Origin: Lineus longissimus
Lineage: Eukaryota > Nemertea > Pilidiophora > Heteronemertea > Lineidae
DNA length: 64,000 nucleotides
NCBI RefSeq assembly: GCF_910592395.1
Contig: NC_088314.1
Coordinates: 12,956,001-13,020,000, forward strand
Direction: 5' to 3'
The notes under the pieces were generated by a model. That model ran no database searches. It worked only from the letters and a program-made list of their open reading frames with translations, and was not told the origin of the DNA. Both the position numbers and the translations under genes were made by a program. Below, piece after piece: positions 33,000-41,828 of the stretch. Position 1 is the first letter of the stretch. The number at the start of each line of letters is the position of its first letter.

Positions 33000-33512
33000 T
33001 TAAGCTTTTTGCGATGTGGAAATGGAGGAACTGGAATCGAACACTGCTTTATGATCAGCGGCAAATGTTTTTGTCACAAAATTGTTCACCATTTCATCGT
33101 TTTCGTTCGAACGATTCTTATCAAAACTGTTCACTATATCTCGCATGGTGTGGCTTCTACATTTTTGGAAAATATAGTAAATAACGTGTTGTCCACAAAC
33201 TGTACTGAGTGGGTTTTGGATCATGCGTGTATTTCGCCTGTAATGTTTTCTTGTGCCTAGAAAATCGTAGAATGTTGATACAGCTGGCAAAAAGCCGTAC
33301 GGATCATAATATTCGGGTATTTGATTTGGTGAAAAGTAAAAACCAATCCAATGTTTGCCTGGACCGGAAGCGATGTCCGTATTCACAACGTATGCACATG
33401 GTTTTCTGTCTCTTGGCTCTAACGGCAGTGTATCAGCCGCGCAAACTTCAACGAAGGTTGTTCGTGTTTCCAAATGTCGTTTGAGAAGACGATCGATTTC
33501 CTTATTATTCAT
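33000..33512 (-). CDS. Adenain-like maturation protease
   Basis: Cysteine protease of peptidase family C5, which in adenoviruses and Polintons cleaves capsid precursors during virion maturation. Counting from an upstream in-frame ATG at 33548, the catalytic His lies in GKHWIGFYF (66), the acidic residue in EYYDPYG (82), and the Gln-Cys pair in QNPLSTVCGQH (111, 118), in the family order. I prefer the ATG at 33510-33512, because it overlaps the capsid stop codon by 8 bases (ATGAATAA), a compact viral junction; the protein is then 170 aa. The frame is intact and ends at TAA. It is the last gene of the leftward series, directly behind its main substrate. Confidence 0.9.
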   Translation of the reverse strand: MNNKEIDRLLKRHLETRTTFVEVCAADTLPLEPRDRKPCAYVVNTDIASGPGKHWIGFYFSPNQIPEYYDPYGFLPAVSTFYDFLGTRKHYRRNTRMIQNPLSTVCGQHVIYYIFQKCRSHTMRDIVNSFDKNRSNENDEMVNNFVTKTFAADHKAVFDSSSSISTSQKA

Positions 33513-34845
33513 TGAAGGTGACTGTGCGATTGTTGTCAATTTCCACAATAGCGTCGAATTCCATATAAACTACAATTGTTATACTCTTATCGGCTGGTTC
33601 TTTCAAACGAATGTCAAGACTTATGTTTCCTTCACGTACCAAGTTGAAATTGGAACCGTTTGAATCATCTGCTAACAGGTTGAAGACGTAGAGAGCGTAT
33701 CCTTTCGGATAATCCTCGTTCGCGTTTATACCTATTCCCTGGTCAGTTCCCCAAACGTTAGTTCCGTGTAATACCGTGAAGTAACCGGGTAGGAACTGAT
33801 CGTTGCCGAAATCGAGTTTGATCGTTTCAAACGGTACTGGCGTTCGGTTTTGTCGCAACGTAATACTCGACACATTGAAGTGTTGAAAGTTGAACGGGTT
33901 CTTGTCCAGCGTTCCGTTGAAAGCGTCGGACTCCACCAATCCTACGACGATTCTTCCCGGTAAACGACCCTGTAACAAGTTATTTTCTGACAAATCCGAA
34001 CGGTTGGCGCCACGTGTATAAAACTTCATTTGAACCGATGTTACGGGATATTTGGCGGGTCCTTGCAAAAGACGTTCCTCATGGCTAAGGCGAACATGTT
34101 CGGCAATAGTTTTGATATTGATTTTCAAAATCGCTTCCTCCAAACTAATCGTGTACTCCTGGTTGTTATCCTTGGCCATTAAGACAAAACTGGGGTCTTG
34201 TCTCACCAATCTTACCGTCAGTTTTACTTGACTCAGAATTAATTTTTTCTGCGCAAAGAGTTCGTTGTGAATCTGCCCCAGGCATTCTACCGTTTTACTG
34301 CCTTTTGTCCACTTAAAGCGAGCATTGGCGCCTTTGTTTGCACTTGTTCCTGTTTTCACGGTATTACCCTGTAGATCGGGGTTCGCTGTGTCCTTGTAAT
34401 ATCCACCAATTTGGAGCTGGTCACTTTTTGCTGCCTTCGAGAACGAGAGGGTGGACTCGAGATACGATCGATAGCCGTACATCTGATCGTGCCCCCCTAC
34501 TTGTCTTCCATTGGCGTAAACCTCAACTTGTTTGAAATAGCTTCCGATAAAATAATTGATGGGAAACACCAGCGATTTATCGGGAAATGGGTCCGCTGTC
34601 GTGAGTACTGCACCATCTTTGTCCAGTATCCTGAATTTCAGATACAAAAAGCTGTCTCCCAAATTCAAATATTCGTCTTCGGCGGCGTTGACCCTAAATT
34701 CAATTGGACCACCCTTGTCCAGGGAAGTGATAGGATGGAACTCTTTGAATGAACTGTCCTCTATACTCGTCTGTGTGGGCTTAACTTCAAAGGGTTCCAA
34801 TTCGCTACGTCCGCAATCGCAAGAGTCCGTATCCAATAGCGACAT
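33505..34845 (-). CDS. Major capsid protein, double jelly-roll
   Basis: 446 codons, intact. The N-terminal block has the adintovirus/Polinton pattern: PTQTSIEDSSFKEFHPI, GGPIEF, then EYLNLGDSFLYLKFRI and INYFIGSYFKQVEVYANG. Two beta-rich halves are joined by a linker with TGTSANKGANARF; the second half has HVRLSHEERLLQGPAKYPV and FNFQHFNVSSITL. Invertebrate homologues are often named F54H12.2-like. In the family, trimers build a pseudo-hexagonal icosahedral shell. It sits between a basic core-type protein and the protease. Length fits the short, adintovirus-type branch. Its intactness next to broken replication genes is noteworthy. Confidence 0.92.
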   Translation of the reverse strand: MSLLDTDSCDCGRSELEPFEVKPTQTSIEDSSFKEFHPITSLDKGGPIEFRVNAAEDEYLNLGDSFLYLKFRILDKDGAVLTTADPFPDKSLVFPINYFIGSYFKQVEVYANGRQVGGHDQMYGYRSYLESTLSFSKAAKSDQLQIGGYYKDTANPDLQGNTVKTGTSANKGANARFKWTKGSKTVECLGQIHNELFAQKKLILSQVKLTVRLVRQDPSFVLMAKDNNQEYTISLEEAILKINIKTIAEHVRLSHEERLLQGPAKYPVTSVQMKFYTRGANRSDLSENNLLQGRLPGRIVVGLVESDAFNGTLDKNPFNFQHFNVSSITLRQNRTPVPFETIKLDFGNDQFLPGYFTVLHGTNVWGTDQGIGINANEDYPKGYALYVFNLLADDSNGSNFNLVREGNISLDIRLKEPADKSITIVVYMEFDAIVEIDNNRTVTFNE

Positions 34846-34860
34846 GATAGCTCTTATATT

Positions 34861-35394
34861 TTAGCTGAAGAAAATGTTGCCTCCCTGTTGTTGTCGTCGG
34901 TTTTTACGCGATTTTCTCTTCCTTTTTCCTCCTTGGGACTCCTGGGCCCCCACATGGGTTTTTCCTTGTTTTTTGTGTCTTTTGGCCGTTAAACTCTGCC
35001 CAATTTCTTCATCTGTATTATCCGGCGCTAAGATATGACGCTTGATCCCGCCAACAACTTGTTTTTTAACGTTATGTCCGATTTCGTATAAGCTTTCTTT
35101 TCCCCTTTCCTTCAGGGCGGTTTTAATATCTTTTTCAGCGGACACCACGTCCGAAAGCGCTTGAGCGCCCGATTTTAAGAGGCTCTTTCCAGCGCTTACG
35201 GCTACCTTTTTTATGGAAGGAACCACGACTTTTTTCAGCATCGGAACCACTGTTTTGAATATTGAGCTGAATATGCCCCCGAGTCCATGCCCATGCTGGT
35301 ATAAGCTATCTCCTCGAAAAACGGGAAGCCCAGAACCCGTCTGATAGTGTCTTCGATATGCGTTTAAGTCCGGACGGTAAGGAACCAGCACCAT
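34861..35394 (-). CDS. Basic minor virion protein (pVI/pX-like)
   Basis: 177 codons, intact, ending 15 bases before the capsid gene. After a Tyr-rich start it has LPVFRGDSLYQHGHGLGGIF, then an amphipathic lysine helix (VVPMLKKVVVPSIKKVAVSA) and a very basic tail (GGKRKRKSRKNRRQQQGG). Polintons and adintoviruses usually carry such a gene next to the capsid gene. By analogy with adenovirus pVI and pX, it may bind membrane during entry, DNA in the core, or both. There are no enzyme motifs; the assignment rests on composition, motif order and position. Confidence 0.7.
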   Translation of the reverse strand: MVLVPYRPDLNAYRRHYQTGSGLPVFRGDSLYQHGHGLGGIFSSIFKTVVPMLKKVVVPSIKKVAVSAGKSLLKSGAQALSDVVSAEKDIKTALKERGKESLYEIGHNVKKQVVGGIKRHILAPDNTDEEIGQSLTAKRHKKQGKTHVGAQESQGGKRKRKSRKNRRQQQGGNIFFS

Positions 35395-35485
35395 GATGAA
35401 TTTGTCCTCGAAAGATTTTACAGGGTGAATGTTTGTTTCTTGTTTTTAAAAACACGATATTTTCCCCTCACAAACCCTTTAAGAG

Positions 35486-36582
35486 CTAGGTGCGTTTTTC
35501 CCACTTGGTTATGCGGTCCGATTGTTCTTCTTCTTCGTTTTCTTTATGACTTTTGTCCGGACTAGCTGTTGATTCCAATAGAGGACTCCATGATTTGTTT
35601 TGGGACCAATTGGGCACAGTTTGTACAGGCGTTGTTTTTTTACTCCCGAGTATAAGTGCTTTTTCCCTGGTTTTACTCAGACGTGACGAGCGTCGTTGCT
35701 TCGGTATTTCTGAATCCTTAAACAATTTTGGTGCACTTGCAGCTTTTTCTTGTGGACTCATGGCAAAAGATAGAGGTATTGGCAAGCCCATAACCGATGT
35801 TTCCTTCCTTTGGGCTGCTTTTTTCGCCTTCATCAACGGCGAAAAGACACCCTCTTCTGTGCTGATGCTCTCCTCCAAGGTGCGCCCCGCGAGTGGAGAT
35901 AACAATTTTGACTTCCTAATAGCGCTCTGAATTGTTGTCAATTTGGAACCGTCCTCATCAGCGACAAGTTTCGGTTTTTTTCTCTCTGATAGTAGTGGGG
36001 GTGTGTTGGTAGACGGTCTCTTCATTTCCGGTGTATAGGCTATCCATCCCGGCGGCGCTCCGATCTTCAAGAAGGCATCTCTCAATTCGGTGGCCCCCGG
36101 CGGGACAACGTAATTCATGCTCTCCGGCTTCATTAGGAATTCAATGTTTCGTACGATATTTGTATTGGGTAACTTTGTTCCCTCGATTATTAATTCGTAG
36201 CTGAACGGATCCCAGTCTATCGTTGAACGGTGACGTCTTACGTAATTTTTCATAATGTCCTTAATAAAGGGGTGGTGTAATTTCAAAGTGGGCGCGATCA
36301 GATCGAGTACATTCTTTTCCCCGCAATCCGCTACGCGATCGAATAAAGCTTTTGTCTCTCTTCTTCGAGCTTGACTGAAAAGTTTCATTTTTAAATCGAC
36401 CGGTAGATTGGCATATTTTTTCGCCACTAACAGTCGATCCGATGAAGGCTCCTCCTCCTCCTGCTCCTTGTCATATGCTGCCTCGTTGCTGATAGAGTAC
36501 AACGACGCTTGTAGACTTCCAACGGAATTAAGATACATTCCTCGAATCCCCCTTGGTCCTGTTGTCCTGAATATCTGGCCAT
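35486..36582 (-). pseudogene. Conserved Polinton late protein, frameshifted
   Basis: The main open frame (35486-36538, 350 codons) lacks a typical start. In another frame, from ATG 36582, an EECILIPLEVYK segment appears, the kind of N-terminus expected for this late-gene family; the two frames cross at about 36490-36540. One base gained or lost there would explain it. The body has a helical region (NLPVDLKMKLFSQARRR), WDPFSYELIIEGTKLPNTNI and a PPG...GAPPGWIAY block that recur in adintovirus-type elements, then a Lys/Ser-rich disordered tail. Function unknown; structural or assembly role inferred from its place between the hydrophobic minor protein and the core-type protein. Confidence 0.6.
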
Positions 36583-36622
36583 TTTGCTGGCTAAAGTTCT
36601 ACTTCGAAAACGGAGGAAAGAC

Positions 36623-36928
36623 TTATTTGCCGATTCCACCGATCAAACTGCCAATCGCCGAAACGGCCAGTGGAATCAAGGCGCTCAAGAATCCTCCTTT
36701 GATGCCTTCGGTCGCCAGTATGTCTTTGCGTCGCTGCAGGCTTGTTCGTGGGCGAAAGAGCTTCTGTACCATAGAGCTGTGTTTCTGCAATTTCCTGATC
36801 TTATCCGCTGAAATGCCGCTCACATTTCTGTTACCCACATTGTGGATGCATTCGAGCAAAGCGTCCATTTGCCCCGCGTTGGCGATTGCCAAGAGTTTTG
36901 CTTGATTATTTTTGCTAGTTTTGCTCAA
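36623..36928 (-). CDS. Small virion protein with hydrophobic C-terminus
   Basis: 101 codons, intact. It has a helical N-terminal half (LLAIANAGQMDALLECIHNV), a basic middle (KLFRPRTSLQRRKDIL), and a Gly/hydrophobic end (GGFLSALIPLAVSAIGSLIG). This layout is common in Polintons: a basic stretch followed by a short membrane-active segment. A minor capsid or membrane-lytic role is likely but unproven. It lies between the ATPase and the late protein, all on the same strand. Confidence 0.65.
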   Translation of the reverse strand: MSKTSKNNQAKLLAIANAGQMDALLECIHNVGNRNVSGISADKIRKLQKHSSMVQKLFRPRTSLQRRKDILATEGIKGGFLSALIPLAVSAIGSLIGGIGK

Positions 36929-37161
36929 GAGCGATAAAAAATCGATATGATCGGCGGCAGTGGAATCGCGAGGGAGATTCCTTTGCGTCTCCCCTTCTGT
37001 TTACTCCGAATTAATTGCTCCATGAGGTGTCTATTATTTGGTAGCATCTTAAACTATACTGGCACTGGTAATATATAATTGCACGAAACGGTCTCTTTTG
37101 ACTCAATGTTTATTGTTGTCTTCTCACACACCGCATCCAAACGAAGCCTATCACATTGTTC
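36929..37161. other. Gap between ATPase and small virion protein
   Basis: 233 bases with no frame that continues either neighbour; may hold promoter and poly(A) sequences. Confidence 0.35.
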
Positions 37162-37956
37162 TTAGCGGTTTTTTTGCCAAATTCGCTTACTATTGTTGTA
37201 CAATTTTCGTGGTACAAATATTCTTTGATAGTCTCCGAAAAGGTCTGTCCTGAAGCGAATCTCCTCCGGACTATTTTGAGTGCCGTCGACGAAAAGATAT
37301 CCGTTCGGTTTTGAAGTTGCCTTTTCATAGATTTCCATGAAAAGCCGTTGGTTGGCCGGCATAATCCTGGAGCCGAGATGACGGGCTGTAGATTTATCTA
37401 ATGGACTATGGAATAGCACGTAAATATGGGCGCAGCGTTGTAGAGTAATGCGTTCCGAGCCTTGGTAGAACATATTTTGCATCAGAATTATCCAGGAAAG
37501 TGAATTATGATGACATTTTCTTGTCGCCATATCGGAAATAGCTTTGCTCTTCGAGACATCCTCCATTAAATCGTCGTAGATATGCAATCCGAACTTCTGC
37601 TCTCCGTTGTGCTGTTGCGGGTGAATGTAATCGTCCATATTTTCGGGTAGTCCTTGAACTAGCATTATTCGCTTTCTCGTCGTGTCACTTTCAATTTCAG
37701 CCACGGTTTTACTTCGCTGCCCATAGAAGAGATATATGTAGTCGAATGGTCTATCGAAGATACGACTGGCATTTTCGATCAAGCGCATAGTAAATTCTGT
37801 TTTCCCGCTCAAGGGCGCCCCTTGAATTATGGCCCCAAAGGGCAAACCAATTCTGCCGTCGAAACTTAGCCTTTCTTCCATCATGATAAAGAGGGCATCT
37901 CGTGTAACTGGTTTTTTTAACAGTATACGATGAGATGATGTGGACATCCGTCTCAA
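37162..37956 (-). CDS. A32-like DNA-packaging ATPase
   Basis: 264 codons, intact. Walker A is GAPLSGKT (residues 46-53) and Walker B is LHIYDDLM (about 124-131), followed by a LSWIILMQNMF strand that fits the sensor region of the FtsK/HerA superfamily. In Polintons, adintoviruses and NCLDVs this enzyme powers genome translocation into preformed capsids. Length is normal for the family. It lies between integrase and the minor virion proteins, the usual neighbourhood. Confidence 0.92.
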   Translation of the reverse strand: MRRMSTSSHRILLKKPVTRDALFIMMEERLSFDGRIGLPFGAIIQGAPLSGKTEFTMRLIENASRIFDRPFDYIYLFYGQRSKTVAEIESDTTRKRIMLVQGLPENMDDYIHPQQHNGEQKFGLHIYDDLMEDVSKSKAISDMATRKCHHNSLSWIILMQNMFYQGSERITLQRCAHIYVLFHSPLDKSTARHLGSRIMPANQRLFMEIYEKATSKPNGYLFVDGTQNSPEEIRFRTDLFGDYQRIFVPRKLYNNSKRIWQKNR

Positions 37957-38083
37957 TAAGTTTCTTTCACAGTCAAATTAATATGAAACGCGAGCAAGCT
38001 CTGATGATGATCGAAGATGGCTTGGCAATCTCTCACCGCCTTCAGGCCTCCTTCCTTCGTGTCGATGAGTGACCCCTCCTCTG

Positions 38084-39195
38084 TTATGTAAGGGAAGTCA
38101 CTTGTCCTTTGTCCACCCATTCGTCAAAACTCGACGGCCAGCCTCTGTAGTGTACGAAGAATTGGAGCTTTCCCTTGCGTTTTCGGCGTTTTAAAATATC
38201 GACGTGATAGGTTTGCTCATCCGTTGGCATCTCAATTTTCTGCATCTGATGTTCATAAAACGAGCCTTTGATCAGTTCTTGCTGTAAGTCATGCAGCTTA
38301 TAGGTGGGTCGCTCTGTCGCTCTGCGATGTGCGACTACAAAATTCTCTTCTGTCCATTTGGCAGTCGATCCTTTCTCAAACAGGCTGGTGGGAATTCGAG
38401 CGATACGAACTACGTCCCCAATTTGGAAACGAAAAATGGCTTCGGAAATTCCTTTCCGTACAGTTTGTCCCATAAATACTCTTCGTGTTCAATCTTCACA
38501 TCCTTGGGTTTCATACCGATTACTCTGTGAACGCTTGCATTGTAAGCAGCCAGCAAATCGGGCAGTGCCTCCAACCATCGGTGTGTATTGCGTTGCGTGA
38601 ACAAACGAAACATTCTGTCTTTCAACGTTCGATTGAATCTCTCCACTAGGGCCGCTTTGGGATGACTGTAGACGGAAAATAGTTTAATCCCACGCTTTTT
38701 TAAAAGGCTTTGTACAACACCATTGTAAAACTCACCGCCTTGATCCACTTGAATAAGTCGCGGCTGGCGTTTTAGTCTTCTGAAAATATCCTCCAGGGTC
38801 GAAGCTACCTCGCGGCCAGTTTTTGTTTTCAAGGGTGCCGCAAAAGCAAACCGTGAAAATACATCGATTCCGGTCAACAGATATTTATAATTCGAATTGC
38901 GAGCGGCTATTTTATCGAGCGAAACTAAGTCTAATTGCCACTGATCATCGATTCCCCTTGCAATAGTCTTTCTGCGCGGGAAACGCCATCTCACCTTTCG
39001 ATGTAAGGTATAAGTGTCTTGTCCCCTCGATCAATCTTTAACATGATTTCTTGTAATCCAGGGTCGACGTTTTTTCGCTTCCCTATAAAGTCTCTCTAGC
39101 GATGAAAAGGCCGCCGGCGAATTTGCGGGCTCCGTGTAAATTTCCGTCAAGAAAAGATTAATACGATCTTTTTCGTCTTTGTTCGTTTCACCCAT
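38084..39195 (-). pseudogene. Integrase with chromodomain, two breaks
   Basis: Retroviral-type integrase that inserts the element with 6-bp duplications. From ATG 39195 the N-terminal helical domain reads to an in-frame TGA at 39031-39033, at a position where related integrases usually have Trp. The same frame continues through RWRFPRRKT into the catalytic core: Asp in WQLDLV, Asp in QVDQGGEF, Glu in ALVERFNR, with 34 residues between the last two. Near 38432-38436 (a five-base homopolymer) the frame shifts by one base. The second frame encodes the SH3-like part (FRFQIGDVVRIARIP) and a C-terminal chromodomain (YHVDILKRR, HYRGWPSSFDEW), which in other elements guides insertion to chromatin marks. 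All catalytic residues persist, but no complete protein can be made from this copy. Confidence 0.85.
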
Positions 39196-39237
39196 TATCA
39201 CTCTTTTAAATAGTGTAAAAAACTTATCGATGGATCT

Positions 39238-39711
39238 CTAGTCACTGCTCACGATAATGACCGCCTCATCTTCATTGTTCTCGTTTCCACTACCGCTAGA
39301 AGCACTTGTGTCTGCCACGCTGTCCGAATCAGGTTCCGACTTAAAAGGATATGTTTTTTGCGCTCCTTTTTTTGCTCCTAGCTTCTTCCTCGGTGTTTCC
39401 TCGATCGGGAATACGGGAAAGGCCAAGTAACGCCGCCGCATTTTCGGTTTTGTTAACGTATCCTCGCCAGCTTCGTACATCATGTTGAGTTGCATTAATA
39501 GTTTATCGCCGCCTTGGTTCAATTTGACCATGGACATCTTCCGTTTTCTTGTTGGTGTGTTTCTGGCTAGTACTTGCTTTCCCTTAGATTGATTCTTAGT
39601 TTCTTTGGAAGTAGAGGGAATCACTTCGGGGCTGTCTTCGGTCCCATTGGTCTTAATCGTTGGTTTTTTGTTGATTTTTGTCATCTTGTTATCTTTTGTC
39701 TCCCAGGTCAT
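39238..39711 (-). CDS. Acidic-tailed disordered protein with SUMO-interaction motif
   Basis: 157 codons; no family recognised. Most of it is Lys/Thr/Ser-rich and probably disordered. A short conserved-looking core contains MVKLNQGGDKLLMQLNMMYE and RRRYLAFPVFPIEE. The extreme C-terminus is EDEAVIIVSSD, which matches a classical SUMO-interacting motif: hydrophobic VIIV flanked by acidic residues and serines. Its ATG overlaps the stop of the upstream zinc protein (TGATG), so the two are probably expressed together. A nuclear regulatory role is inferred. Confidence 0.55.
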   Translation of the reverse strand: MTWETKDNKMTKINKKPTIKTNGTEDSPEVIPSTSKETKNQSKGKQVLARNTPTRKRKMSMVKLNQGGDKLLMQLNMMYEAGEDTLTKPKMRRRYLAFPVFPIEETPRKKLGAKKGAQKTYPFKSEPDSDSVADTSASSGSGNENNEDEAVIIVSSD

Positions 39712-40109
39712 CAGTTTTTCCGCAGGGAAGGCGTTATGCAGGAGCTCTTTGAAGCGCAGGAGCCCGCCTGATCTTGTTGTTTCTTAACGCGGCGTGTTTC
39801 TCGTTCTTTTTCCAATTTCTTATGACAAGAATTGCAACGTTCGGCGTCCAACTCGAAGTAACTTTCTTGCGGGTATGGCCGGTGACAGCGTTTGCATTCG
39901 CGAAACGATCTCTGCTGACATTTATAACAAAACGGTTTGCCCTCCATTAGAAAGGAGTAAGAAGAGCACCAATTACACCTCTTTTTTACGTGCTCATAAT
40001 CGGTGTCGGAATTGAAATGTTCCTCATCAGTCTCCGTGTGGTTTACTTTCGCTTTACGCTTCCCAACCTGTGGCGTTGTTTTTGCGCTGCTCGGCAGTTC
40101 TTTGGACAT
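39711..40109 (-). CDS. Zinc-ribbon-rich small protein
   Basis: 132 codons, intact. Four Cys pairs in the middle (CNWC, CYKC, CKRC, CNSC), with CKRCHRPYPQESYF between the third and fourth, suggest two zinc-binding modules. Similar CKRCHRPFP-type proteins recur in Polintons. N- and C-terminal arms are basic and disordered. Its TGA stop overlaps the next ATG by one base. A DNA- or RNA-binding regulatory role is possible; no enzyme motif is present. Confidence 0.65.
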   Translation of the reverse strand: MSKELPSSAKTTPQVGKRKAKVNHTETDEEHFNSDTDYEHVKKRCNWCSSYSFLMEGKPFCYKCQQRSFRECKRCHRPYPQESYFELDAERCNSCHKKLEKERETRRVKKQQDQAGSCASKSSCITPSLRKN

Positions 40110-40197
40110 CTTGTCTTGTAATAGTATTTAAAACTAAGGTGGTCCTGAGGGAGGTTATATCCTGTACAGTTATGGACATCATTTCTCTTCTCACATG

Positions 40198-40955
40198 CTA
40201 CTTTTCACTGTTTTTAATAGTGTCCTGTATGAAATCTAGCAGCTCTTTCGGGCTTGCCTTGGCACTCTCCTTTAGGGCAATGTTGCACTCACCCCATGCT
40301 CCTGTGCAAATTTCGTGGTTTTTCCATTTGGCCAGGTGCCTTTGGTAAGCGGCTTTCAGGGCTTCTTGATACGAATACGTTACCGGATTTGGTCCGCTGC
40401 ACTCGAAATCTCGACCACGTATTGCGAGACGTGCCATACAGATGTCTGTTGGCGTGTTCACCAAGTAGATACCGTGCATCTGAAGTGCTAGCATTTGCAT
40501 TGTCTTCTCCGCCTCTGTCATCGCAAAATCGATGAGGAAATCTCTTGAGAAACAGCTTATTCTCCCAAGCTCGAATAAGGTTTCGACGAAGGGGAGGGAC
40601 GAAAAAAGGCTTCGATCCGTTACGAGTATTGTAGTGTTCTTTTCCCTCTTCTCCATCGCTAACTTGTTCAAAAGCTGAGGAACTGTCTCTCGGACGACTC
40701 TGTTGAGCGACTGTACAAAATGGATGTGGGCTAGGGGAGCCTCCATCAAGGGATTCTCGTAACACATTTTGAGCGGGTTGTGTCCCTGAAACGAGGTGAA
40801 CTCGTCCAGGCATTCCCTTATGCTAACAATATTGAAGGGTAGATCGTCGCCGTGGAAGGTAGCCATTTCTTGTATTTGATCTATGATGGTTGTTTGCCGG
40901 CTGCGATTATACCTTCGACCGCGAACATAAAGACATTTTCGGCAGGACGACTCAT
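40198..40955 (-). pseudogene. Deoxynucleoside kinase, P-loop frameshift
   Basis: Enzyme of the dNK/TK2-like family that phosphorylates deoxynucleosides for dNTP supply. From ATG 40955 the frame encodes the start of a P-loop (VEGIIAAGK) and then runs off frame at about 40892-40894, one base short. The other frame (40198-40866, 222 codons) continues with the rest of the enzyme: CYENPLMEAP, VTDRSLFSS (the ERS/DRS substrate motif), and CMARLAIRGRDFE (the arginine-rich LID). So all functional blocks are present, but they are separated by a one-base frame break directly after the P-loop lysine. Its presence next to a dUTPase in the same element is uncommon for a Polinton. Confidence 0.82.
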
Positions 40956-41294
40956 CCTTATATGAATAATATGCTTAATATATGTTTTTATGAACTATAT
41001 GTTACAATGCGTGTGCTGGACTATAGAGACAGTCTTTGCTGTACAATGTAAAGTTTTTCTAGTAAATTCTCTTGTCACATGCTACTTATCACAATCTTCA
41101 ATAGGCTCACAAGGGGATGGTGTAGCTTCAAACTCCTTTACAACATCCTGTGCTCCGTAGATACACTGTCTTCACCGTCGAAAAAGTCTTGCTCGTGTTT
41201 TCTTTCCACACGAGCGCAGCAAATAAGAGTGCAGTGAACGTCTTCCATGTCACTTTTCACAGACGGGCTAATCGTTTGCGTTGTGTCGCGCCGA

Positions 41295-41759
41295 CTAGTA
41301 CCAACTCGAAACGAGAGTCCCCTCGCTATGGGGAGATTCCTGCTCTTCGCTCTGTTCGCTTTCACTGCTTTCCTCGTATTTTCTTTTTCTTCCTCTCGTT
41401 TGGCGAGCCTTTTTAGCATCGCCGGCCTGAAAAAACTCATCCTCAACATTTTGTTCTTCGTTTTGTCTACAACGAAGCTCTGCTCTCTGCTGTTGCCCCT
41501 TTCCTCTTCCATCGCCTTCTCCGTTTTGCTGTTCTGCTTTGAGAACCTTGTAACTGGCCTTCTTCAATTTCTCCACGTTCATCAAAAAATCTGCGATGTC
41601 TTCCCCAAGTAAACTGATGCACTTTTGACGATTATTCTTCAAATAGAGGTGAAACCAGGTGTTACCTTTAAATCTCGTCACATCAACGTTGCACCGTTTG
41701 CCGACCGCTATGGTGCAGCGTATGTTTTTTGTACTTCTAGTATTCTTTGTCGAACTCAT
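41295..41759 (-). CDS. PC4-like single-stranded-DNA-binding protein
   Basis: 154 codons. Residues about 15-65 read IAVGKRCNVDVTRFKG, WFHLYLKN and KCISLLGEDIADFL, matching the PC4/SUB1 fold: paired strands, a basic-hydrophobic strand with HLY where the family has DIR, and a final helix. The C-terminus is Gln/Glu/Ser-rich. PC4 proteins bind melted DNA; beside PolB it would plausibly act as a replication or transcription cofactor. A second frame (41138-41512) overlaps the tail and has an acidic end (EQDFFDGEDS), so the original C-terminus may lie in that frame after an indel. Confidence 0.6.
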   Translation of the reverse strand: MSSTKNTRSTKNIRCTIAVGKRCNVDVTRFKGNTWFHLYLKNNRQKCISLLGEDIADFLMNVEKLKKASYKVLKAEQQNGEGDGRGKGQQQRAELRCRQNEEQNVEDEFFQAGDAKKARQTRGRKRKYEESSESEQSEEQESPHSEGTLVSSWY

Positions 41760-41828
41760 GTTGCGGCGAGATGCGTCTAATACACTTATGGATATTTGTC
41801 CTTGTCACAATGTGATTCCCTGACTTCT

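Noticed and set aside
34338-36905. Plus-strand frames opposite capsid and late genes
   Set aside because: They are antisense shadows; the minus strand carries the recognisable domains.
41138-41512. Independent 124-residue gene antiparallel to nothing and overlapping the PC4-like frame
   Set aside because: Probably a shadow, or the shifted tail of the PC4-like gene. Not enough evidence for a separate gene.
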